A DNA stretch of 64,000 nt from positions 122,180 to 186,179 of the forward strand of contig WTPW01001277.1 in NCBI GenBank assembly GCA_009809945.1. Reading direction: 5' to 3'. This document shows positions 53,591 through 62,269 of the stretch, one piece after another. This DNA comes from Gigaspora margarita (lineage: Eukaryota; Glomeromycota; Glomeromycetes; Diversisporales; Gigasporaceae). The notes under the pieces are model-generated. The model saw nothing but the letters and a program-made list of their open reading frames with translations. It did not search any database and was not told where the DNA came from. Every line of letters begins with the position of its first letter. Within the stretch, counting starts at the first letter, position 1. The position numbers were made by a program, and so were the translations under genes.

Positions 53591-54570
53591 AAGTAAAAAA
53601 AAAAACTATTTTTTAGAAGTGTTAGTGTTTTTGCAAATTGTTAGAGAATCTAGTATATTCTTGCAAAATGGCGAGAGTTGGTGTTCTTGTAAAATGCCAG
53701 AAAAGTCAGATTGTTTTCTTGCAGAGTTCCAAAGAAAGTTAAAAATAAATAAAATAAAATAAAATTAAAAAAATAAGTAAAAAAAAACCAATTAAAAAAC
53801 AAAATATATAAGCAAACTTAATAAAAAAAAATAAATAGAGCCCCAAATTTCTATTTCTCTAAAGCAAGAGTTCAAATTTAGAAATTGCTAAAACCAAATT
53901 GTATTTTGTAAAGTGCTAGATTAACTTGCAAAAACTTGCAAAAACTTGTATCTAACTAAATTATTTTTCTAAAAAAGCATGTTCTCGCAAAGTGCTAGAA
54001 TAAAATAAATTAATAACAAAAATTTAAAAAAAAAAAAAACAAAAAAACAAAAACACAAAGTATCAACTGAGAAAATAAGTAAGCAAAACTTTGCATTAAC
54101 TTGTGTCTAACTAAATCATTCTTCTAAAGAAGTGTTCTGGAAGATTTAAAAGAGTTCGTGCAAAATATCAGAAGTTTGAGTTAGCTTGTGAATCAATTTG
54201 GCATATTTGTAAAGTGCCAAAAAGTTGTTTGTTTTCTTGCAAAAAGCTAGTGTTCTTGTAAAGTGCCAAATAAAATGAAAAAAATTAAAAAGTAAATAAA
54301 TAAAAACAAAAAAAAACAAAACAAAAACAAAAAAAGCAAAACAAAAATAAAAAAACAAAACAAATAAAATAATATAGAAGATCTAATTTATAAACAAAAG
54401 ATCTAATCTGGTTTTGTAATACAAAATTTTAGATTAATTTTGATACATCATACAAAATTTTGAATATTTTAAAAATATAGTAAAGTGTGCTCTTGGTATA
54501 ACCCAGGTTACAAATCTACTAATCCAGCTTGGTTTTCTAGTTCTAAAATATTTTGAAATATTTTGAAATA
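53590..54570 (-). repeat. Family D body, copy F
   Basis: Inverted copy: GTTGGTGTTCTTGTAAAATGCC near 53675, GCAAAAACTTGCAAAAACTTG near 53930, and AGATCTAATTTATAAACAAAAGATC at 54378. Extends into AATATTTTGAAATATTTTG at 54545-54580. Minus-strand frames are Phe-rich products of A-rich tracts. Confidence 0.7.
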
Positions 54571-54584
54571 TTTTGAAACTACTA

Positions 54585-54785
54585 ATGAATATAATAACAA
54601 TCGATTAGCAGATATATAATGATTTATATTTAAATTATAATATTTATCAATTATAGATATATATTAATTTATAACAAGTTAATTAATGTATAACATTTAA
54701 TTTTAATCAATATAAAATGATTATGCATTATATATCAATATATAGATACTTAAAATATTTCATGATGATATGTTTTTGCTTTTTT
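54585..54785 (-). repeat. Uninterrupted ATATCGAT-type terminal block
   Basis: Inverted match to 3796-3895 joined to 5058-5150. It serves as the empty-site reference for the insertion at 3896-5057. Confidence 0.7.
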
Positions 54786-54787
54786 AA

Positions 54788-56475
54788 AATAACCTACAAT
54801 TTGATGATAATTTATAAAATATTCTGTTATGCTAATCTAAAAAACTTTATTAATCAAACTTGTATTGCATATTTTTGACTTGTAGAATCTCAATTTTTAT
54901 AGAAAAATATTAGAAACTTGTAGAGATATTGATGTTTTTGTAAATTCAGATATATAACATTTTCACGAATTTTCATTTAACTTTGACTATTTCTAAAAAG
55001 ATTTTCTTTAAATAAAAGCTCAAAATGCTACTAAGTAAGTAGATTTCTTAGTTATTTTGAAAGTTTTTTTTAAAAATTTCAACTTAATCAGATCAATATT
55101 AATGGAGATATTTGGATTTTTTGTTTTATTTCTAGATTTGAATTTATCTGTAATAAAAAGGATAAAAATCATATTACTACCTTGATTTTCACAAGCTCAA
55201 ATGAAACAAGTTATTACGTACTAACAAAATCAATAGAAAAATAGGGAATAGGCTAAAAGTTTGTTTTCTAAAATTTTAAATTATTTGGTTAAATATTTAT
55301 TTTATAATAGCTTTTTTCTATTTGGTACAGCACTTTGTAATATATATTTTTAGAAATAGAAAAATCTTTTATCAAAGATATCATTACGAGTTCTTGACTA
55401 AATTCAATAAAAATTTTTTTATTTAAGGGTAGGGTGAATGTTGATCATTTTTACTAGTAATTACGTTACTAATTTTTTTACAATAACATTCAATTGAAAT
55501 CAAATGATGATCATATGATATTTATGTTGTGTAACAAATTTCAATCAACTTAGAAAGAATTAATGATATATGCAAGTATGTTTTTTTTAAATAATACAGG
55601 GGTTCAAATTATTATAATTAGAATTAGAGGGTCTAATATATCTACTCCAAAACTTTTATGAAAATTGATTATATTTTGAAAAACTTTTATATATAACATG
55701 TGTTCGATGTTTGTGTAATATTTTTTTGGTTAATCTACTTATATAAAAAATGATCTATGTTCACCCTACCCTTAAATTCTATATATTTGTAAAATTAAAA
55801 TAAAAAATTTTTTATCAAATTTGGTCAAGAACTCATAAAAATATCTTTAAAAATATTTTTTCTATTCTTAAAAATATATAATATATGCAAAATTATTTAC
55901 AAAAAAAATCTGAATCTAGTTGCAAAATAAAAAATCTAAATATCTCTGTCAATATTGATCCATTTGGGCTAAAATTTTTATAATAGACATTGAATATCTA
56001 AGAAATCTATTACTTAGTAGCATTTTGAGATTTTATTTAAAAAAAATCCTTCCAGAAGCAGTCAAATTTATAAAAAAAAATTTTGCAAAAATGTTATGTA
56101 TCTGAATTTGCAAAAATATCAATATCTTAGAATCTACAATTTGAAGATATTTGCTACAAGTTTAATTAGTAAATATTTTAGATTAGCATTACAGAATATT
56201 TTGTAAATCATCATTGAATTGTGGGTTATTTTAAAAAAACAATATTATAAAGAAGCTGTATTAAAATTATTTATATGAACTTTCATCAAAGATATCATCT
56301 CTATGAGTTCTTGACCAAATTCGATAAAATTTTTTTATTTTAATTCTACAAATCTATAGTATTAAATAAAAAAATTTTATTAAATTTAATCAAGAATTCA
56401 TAAAAATAATTTTAAACGAAGTTTTTAAAAGTTAAAATATTTAAGAGACAAAATTGAGATGATCTACATATACTA
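54788..56475. repeat. Giant palindrome P2 (related to P1)
   Basis: AATAACCTACAATTTGATGATAATTTATAAAATATTCTGTnATGCTAATCTAAAA at the left is inverted at 56170-56236. Centre is near 55785, displaced by a 345-bp insertion; the right arm lacks about 190 bp. Arms share sequence with P1 (CTTCCAGAAGCA, AAAAAATTTTTATCAAATTTGGTCAAGAACTC). Comparison with 3738-3800 suggests P2 itself is inserted between TTTGCTATTCATAC and ATCATCATGAAAT of a family D flank. Confidence 0.7.
55427..55771. mobile_element. 345-bp element with TTAA duplication
   Basis: TTAA at 55423-55426 and 55772-55775. Ends GGGTAGGGTGAATGTTGATC and (inverted) GGGTAGGGTGAACATAGATC (15 of the first 15 or 16 agree apart from one). Inserted at the centre of palindrome P2. 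TTAA is the piggyBac target, and the GGG end would be read CCC on the other strand. Superfamily uncertain. Confidence 0.8.
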
Positions 56476-56554
56476 TGGTATGAATAGCAAAATTTATAGT
56501 ATGAATAGCAATTCCCTAATATAATATATAATAATAAGTATAGTAACTTAAAAA

Positions 56555-56643
56555 AGTTAGTAAGTTGTTATCCTCTAAGTAGTAGGTCTAGGGTTCAAAT
56601 TCTACTAGCGATGCTTCAAAAAAATAGACCTGTGTTCTAGTAA
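56555..56643 (+). mobile_element. tRNA-like SINE head, truncated
   Basis: AGTAAGTTGTTATCC...AAGTAGTAGGTCTAGGGTTCAAATTCTACT: B box GGGTTCAAATTC intact, A box degenerate. Matches 25555-25620. The following MITE at 56644 cuts off the body. Confidence 0.5.
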
Positions 56644-56934
56644 GGGAGCATCTATAAATAATATTATACTTGAGGGGGAGATCCCAAAAATATAACGTTT
56701 CTTCTAATAAATAGGAGGGGTCAAAAAAATATAATATAATTTTTTTATAAAAATTTGTTTAAAACTTAATCCAGGCATTGATTTTGGTACCATTCGAATC
56801 ATCTTGAGAAGAGGATTCGAATGGTACCAAAATCATTTGATTTGGATTACTAGATCGCATTTTATTAACAAAATACAATTGGTTATTATCTTTCTTATAA
56901 AATTACTATAAAATCAAAAGTATTGCTAATCTTA

Positions 56935-57226
56935 ACAGGCTGTGAAATTCACAACCCTGCATCTGACCAATCAAAATTGCAGAATTGGCACGATCTACAA
57001 TTTTTTTTGTGTAACAAAAACAAAGTATTTTTTATAAAAAAATCAAAAAATCACTTCTAACTTAAAATTTTGTCTATGAATCTACTTTTTTTTATACAAA
57101 AAAAAAAACTTTTGCTAAATTTTACTATAAAGTTTGCTATTTATTACAGTTCTAACTTTAACCCTAACTTAAATAGAAAACTTTTTTAAAATTTTTTAAA
57201 ATAGGAGTGTAAATTTTACAGCCTGT
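56935..57226. mobile_element. 292-bp TIR element nested in the foldback MITE
   Basis: Ends ACAGGCTGTGAAATTCACAA and (inverted) ACAGGCTGTAAAATTTACAC. The interior (TTGTCTATGAATCTACTTTT, CTAACTTTAACCCTAAC) is shared with the MITE at 14165-14522. The ends interrupt the arm sequence continuous at 2640-2700. Duplication unclear. Confidence 0.7.
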
Positions 57227-57304
57227 GAATCGAAGTAATTTTCTAAAACCAATAGTTTTTTGTAAATAACTCTTGATCCAGTGGTTCAAATAAAATGATT
57301 TTGG

Positions 57305-57512
57305 CTAGGTGAGTTTTAACCACTCTAGTAGGTTTAGGTTGCAGATAAATTAGATCATTTAATTTTGTCTATAGTCTGAGTCTCAACTCTTGTAATATAA
57401 ACTATATTAAATATTTGTGTAATATTGAGAAACCCCAAAAGAAATCTCACATAGTTTATCAATAAAAATAGAGACAAAACCTCACCTTAACAACAAAAAA
57501 AAATAAATAAAA
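57305..57512 (+). mobile_element. SINE-like retroposed insertion (208 bp) with 17-bp duplication
   Basis: AAATAAAATGATTTTGG occurs at 57288-57304 and again at 57513-57529. The insert ends in an A-rich tail (57491-57512), the mark of target-primed reverse transcription. TAGGTTTAGGTTGCAG and GAGTCTCAACTC may be remnants of pol III boxes. Part of the right duplicate could be tail sequence, but TGATTTTGG is not A-rich. Confidence 0.65.
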
Positions 57513-57779
57513 AAATAAAATGATTTTGGTACCATTGGATTCATCTCATAGAGACAAATGAATGGTACCAAAATCATTCAGATTGGATTGCTAGGTCATA
57601 ATATATCCAAGTTTTTGTAAAATTATATATATAAACATATAGATTTTTAAACATTTTTTTATATAGTCTAGGGGAGGATCAAGAGCTACTATGTAGGAGT
57701 ACATAACGTTATTTATGGATACTCTCTAACTGCTTTTTATTGATCAATTAAGTACATTATCTATAGCTTTGATAAATCA

Positions 57780-58560
57780 AGAAACTAGAGAAACAGAAAT
57801 TCATTTGGCAATTCTAAATTAGAAGATAGCAAAGATCTTTAATAGTACTACCAAAACTAGAGTATTAGACTAGAGACTAAAAACTAGACAAGCAAATCTT
57901 AGGAGTTGGATCTACCAATCTGGCCTTTAGAATCATATCAGAAAACAAGAACCTATGTTTTAAAAGTAGGTACCAAGGAAAGAAAAACTATAATGGCATC
58001 TAATACCAAGTAGATCAATCTTTATAGGCTAACTGGATTGAAAGTTTGAAATATATCAAGAAAGAATCAGTAGAAAGATGATAGTGAATACTAGGATTAG
58101 AGCAAACCTTACAAGAGCAAAAGTAGATATTGGTAGTATTGTACATTTTGGCTATCTATAGCCTTTTTTTAGCTTGTTCATATTCAAAATTCAAGATTGT
58201 CCAAAGCTTGTTCAGGCTTTAATAATTAATAAATTTATTTAAAAAAATATATAACTATATTTTTTTTTAGATGCTAAACACATTCAATTAAAATTAAAAT
58301 AGGTTATTTTAATAAAATTTTAAATAATTTTACTTTTTTAATTGTTTAAAATTGTTCAAAATTGTTCAAATCATTGTCCAAAACTGTCCTGTAACAATAC
58401 TGGATATTGGTAAGAGAACAGAAGTAAACTTGTCTTGCAAGTATTGGCCTCAGCTATAGCGATAATTACTGAAACATAATTGAATACCTGTGTGAAACAG
58501 ATACCACTTTACTAAGTTTTTTTGTTAAAGATAACTATGCTAAGATTATCTGAACAGATC
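57780..58560 (+). pseudogene. Unidentified coding-like fossil, copy 2, split by a hAT-type MITE
   Basis: Aligns in part with 25690-26110. Translated fragments such as SWIYQSGL near 57910 and PSRSIFIG near 58010 suggest former coding sequence, possibly the C-terminal part of a LINE or similar element. Many stops and shifts. The 269-bp MITE at 58134 interrupts it. Confidence 0.35.
58134..58402. mobile_element. hAT-type MITE (269 bp)
   Basis: A perfect 8-bp duplication GATATTGG (58126-58133, 58403-58410). Ends TAGTATTGTACATTTTGG and (inverted) CAGTATTGTTACAGGACAG. Interior has GTTCAAATTGTTCAAAAT words. Non-coding. Confidence 0.85.
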
Positions 58561-58597
58561 CTAAGAATAGTGATTAGTATTTGGTACAATATACTAG

Positions 58598-58921
58598 TTG
58601 TCTGGAGCATAGCAACAAACTTATATTTTTATACCCTTTGATGACTGAAATTACATTTTGATACATTTTGATTAAAATATCAAAATGTAATTGTGCTATT
58701 TTCTGGATGTAATATCGTGTGCCTGTATTTGTACATTTAGTGCAACAACGACACTGATTTATGTGTTTGTGTCATGATTCTAATTCATATGCATTGTAAT
58801 TTTATTGGGCTTGAAACAACAGTATACTGATCTTTAGATTTACAAAGATGTGCAATAGTAAGTACTTATGTTCTTATTTTAATAATTTTATTAAATGAGT
58901 TTGTTGCTATGCTCCAGACAA
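58598..58921. mobile_element. TIR element with TTGTCTGGAGCATAGCAACA ends (324 bp)
   Basis: Left TTGTCTGGAGCATAGCAACA and right (inverted) ATTGTCTGGAGCATAGCAAC; the match continues AAACTTA/AAACTCA. Interior includes ATTTGTACATTTAGTGCAAC and GTGTTTGTGTCATG, also present at 60195-60375. Target duplication not clear. Confidence 0.75.
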
Positions 58922-59139
58922 TAATAATAATTTTATACCTTGAATGAAATGGATTTACACATATTATATACTAGAGATAAGGTATTTCTGTCTTGATTTA
59001 TAACTCTGATTTGCTGATTTTAATTTCAAATGATTAATAATGCTTTGCTAACGCTTTTTCTTCTTCAATTTTATTATAAGGCTTAAAGAAGTTAAATTAG
59101 TATTTTTACAAAGAACTTTTTAAATAGATACCAAGTACT

Positions 59140-60185
59140 AATTCATTATGGACAAATATGATAAAAGTTAACTAGATTGCTAGAAATTGAACCAGATAAT
59201 ACAATAGCTTTAAGATATAGAAGTGAAATTAATTATATAATAAAAAGATATAATAAATCGATTGCTAATTTAAAGAAATTATTACTAGATAGATAATTCC
59301 CTACAGGCAAATATAATGATGCATCTGAAAATTTAACTAGATTGCTAATAATAGCTTTAAGGTATAGAAGTGAAATTAATTATATGATTAAAAAATTATT
59401 ATTATTTTAAATTACTAATAGATAATTCACTGGAGCATATATGATGATGCATCTGAAAATTTAACTAGATTACTTGAAATCAAACCAAATAATACAATAG
59501 CTTTAAAATATAGAAGTGAAAGTAATTATATGATAAAAAGGTATAATGAATCTAACTAGATTGCTAAAAATTAAACCAAATAATACAATAGCTTTAAAAT
59601 ATAAAAGTAAAATTAATTATTTGATGAAGGGTATAATAAATCAATCACTAATTTGAAAAATTTTATTATTTTAATCACTAAATAGATAATTTGCTATGGG
59701 CAAATATGATAACACATCTAAAAATTAGAAATCAAACCAGATAATACAATAGCTTTAAGGTATAGAAATGAAAGTGATTATATGATGAAAATGTATAATG
59801 AATTGATCGCTAACTTAAAAAAATTATTATTTTAAATTACTAAGAAGTGAAATTAATTATATGATGAAAGGTATAATGAATCAATCACTAATTTAAAAAA
59901 TTTTATTATTTTAATTACTAAATAGATAATTCACTATGGGCAAATATAATAACGCATCTGAAGATTTAGAAATCAAAACCAGATAATACAATAGCTTTAA
60001 GTATAGAAGTGAAAGTAATTATATGATAAAAATGCATAATAAATTGATCGCTAACTTGAAAAATTTATTATTTTAAATCACTAAATAGATAATTTGCTGC
60101 AGAAAAATATGATGGCACATCTGAAGATTTAGCTAGATTGCTAGAAATCGAACCAGATAATACAATACTTTAAGATATAGAAATA
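59140..60185 (+). pseudogene. Decayed tetratricopeptide-repeat (TPR) gene
   Basis: About seven partial tandem units. The best preserved, 59168-59290, translates without a stop as LTRLLEIEP-DNTIALRYRSEINY-IIKRYNKSIANLKKLL. The spacing of Pro, Ala, Tyr/Asn and aromatic positions is that of TPR helices (P-x-N-x-x-A-L-x-x-R-G/S and Y-x-x-S-I-A-D-L). Further units begin near 59332, 59460, 59551, 59720, 59970 and 60125 with DNSLWA/KYDDAS linkers, but contain deletions and frameshifts. TPR proteins are protein-interaction scaffolds. No start, promoter or partner is visible. It is clearly non-functional as it stands. Confidence 0.7.
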
Positions 60186-60194
60186 AATTTAATT

Positions 60195-60375
60195 GTTTGA
60201 AGCGAAGCGACAGACTCATACTTTTATGCTCTTTGATGACAGAAATTACGTTTTTGATGCATTTATACCAAAAAGATCAAAAAAGTAGTTGTTGCATTTT
60301 TCAGATGTAATGCTACGTGTCTATATTAGCTATTTGTGCAACAACTACAAGATTTACGTGTTTATGTCCTAGGTA
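60195..60375 (+). mobile_element. Partial second copy of the 58598-58921 element
   Basis: CATACTTTTATGCTCTTTGATGACAGAAATTACGTTTTTGATGC and the following GATGTAATGCTACGTGTCTATATT match 58625-58760. Terminal repeats are missing. It directly follows the TPR fossil. Confidence 0.6.
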
Positions 60376-60692
60376 ATTAATTTATATAGTTTAAAGTATT
60401 TTTAAAAATGTAAAAATAAAGAATTTTAATATTGTTACTATTTACTCACTATATAAAATAATTTCAAACCAAATTAAACTTAAGGGCAAATACCAGACAT
60501 TTCAGGTAATTCACAGAGACTTAGACATTTTCAAGTGTCTTGATCAATAAATCATGTTGAAACGCATGCAAGAAAAGTAGGTTTAACCAATCATATTCTT
60601 TTCATTAAGAAAATATTGTATTAACTGTTGTTGCTTACTTTCTCAAAACCCATCTTTCTGAAATACTATTTCTCCACTTCCAACAACTTAGA
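60376..60692. other. Unassigned sequence
   Basis: No recognisable feature. Confidence 0.35.
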
Positions 60693-60695
60693 TTA

Positions 60696-61598
60696 GGGGG
60701 CTTCCAGAAATTACATAATATTTTGTTACTAATAAATTTCAAAATTTTACCCCACCCACCCACACCTGATACCTATTAGCCAATCAAATTTTATATTTTT
60801 AAAATTTATTCATATGTTTCAATATATGAAATTGATAATAACTATTGTTCTACTGTGCCAATTTAGATGATTTAACTACCAAAATGTTCATCTCGCTGAG
60901 ACGATTCTAACAAGCCCAAAATCGTTAAAATCCATCACAGGATCCCAAGATCGTTCAACTTTTGTGTAATTTTAATAGTGATTTTTTAAAATTACTAAGT
61001 AAATTTCTTTAATATTGAATAACTTTTGATCCACTAGCCCGTTTTGGATGATTTAACTACCAAAATGTTCATCTCAGTGAGACGATTCTAACAGCCCAAA
61101 ATTGCTAAATTCTAATCACAGGATTCCAAGATCGATAAAGATTTTATTGTATATCTAACAATACAAATCTTTATCGATCTTGAAATCCTGTAATTAGAAT
61201 TTAGCAATTTTGGGCTTGTTAGAATCGTCTCACTGAGATGAACATTTTGGTAGTTAAATCATCCAAAACGGGCTAGTGGATCAAAAGTTATTCAATATTA
61301 AAGAAATTTACTTAGTAATTTTAAAAAATCACTATTAAAATTACACAAAAGTTGAACGATCTTGGGATCCTGTGATGGATTTTAACGATTTTGGGCTTGT
61401 TAGAATCGTCTCAGCGAGATGAACATTTTGGTAGTTAAATCATCTATATTGGTCCTGTAGAGCAATATTTATTAATAATCTTATAATTTTATACTTTTGG
61501 TCAGAATTATAAAAATAAGACCAGAATTATAATTGTAACCTGATATTTTTGGGATCCCACCCACCCACCAAAAAATTATGTAATTTCTGGAAGCCGCC
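60696..61598. mobile_element. Large palindromic MITE (903 bp)
   Basis: TTA at 60693-60695 and 61599-61601. Ends GGGGGCTTCCAGAAATTACA and (inverted) GGCGGCTTCCAGAAATTACA, followed by CCCACCCACCCA motifs on the left and GGGATCCCACCCACCCACC on the right. The core 60849-61460 is a near-perfect palindrome with arms of about 300 bp and a loop near 61154. Each arm holds two direct copies of a CTACCAAAATGTTCATCTC unit. PIF/Harbinger-like by duplication. Related units at 25010-25550. Confidence 0.9.
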
Positions 61599-61792
61599 TT
61601 ACCAGTTTGTTTCTAATAGTAAATACAGCCATTGTCCTTAAGTTCAGATTAGAATTAAAGTTAAAGTTAGTGCAATTTTTTAAAAACATTTGTTGGGGCT
61701 GTCAATAAAATAATTATTGTTGAAATAAACTTGTTGGCAAATTGATTTTTGGTTAACTAATTCTGTTCTGTTAGTAAAATAGATTGCCGGTA

Positions 61793-62110
61793 CTGTATAT
61801 GTCCGAAAATAAGCTAGTACCTAAAATAAGCTACCCCTCTGATTTTTTCAAAAATCTTAAAAAACCCATTAGCAGTTTCTATATATAAAAGTCTAAATTT
61901 TACTAAGTAAACCTCAAAAGTGGCATTAAGTAAACTTGTTCAAGACATAAAAATACACCTAAAGTAAAAATTTGGTGACATTTGAATAACTTTTTATTAG
62001 TACGTTTTTTAATTTTTTCAAAAAATTCTATATTTCGAAAATAAGCTACCCTACATTTTTTCGTGTAATTTTTTGGCCAAAAAAGGTAGCTTATTTTCAG
62101 ACACATACGG
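61793..62110. mobile_element. TA-flanked MITE, short form (318 bp)
   Basis: TA on both sides. Ends CTGTATATGTCCGAAAATAAG and CTTATTTTCAGACACATACGG. Interior as in 15916-16229. The minus-strand frame across its right half is also seen broken in the sister copies and is not a gene. Confidence 0.85.
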
Positions 62111-62269
62111 TATTACAACTTCAGTAAAATGGTATTTCAGAAAAATGAAGACAACCTGGAACCATTATTAACACATTAGTATTTGTTCAAGTTTTGTCAC
62201 TTTTTTTCAATACCAATTATATTTAACAATACATATTCATTTCTTTTAGCTCCAATTCAATTTTCATAT

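Larger units (their letters stand above)
56644..57726 (+). mobile_element. Foldback MITE with GGGGCATCC-type ends, copy 2 (1,083 bp with inserts)
   Basis: TAA at 56641-56643 and 57727-57729. Ends GGGAGCATCTATAAATAATA and CGTTATTTATGGATACTCTC. Same arms as 2374-2906 (GATTTTGGTACCATTCGAAT, GTTATTATC...TAAAATTACTATAAAATCAA). Two insertions inside: 56935-57226 and 57305-57512. Confidence 0.8.
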
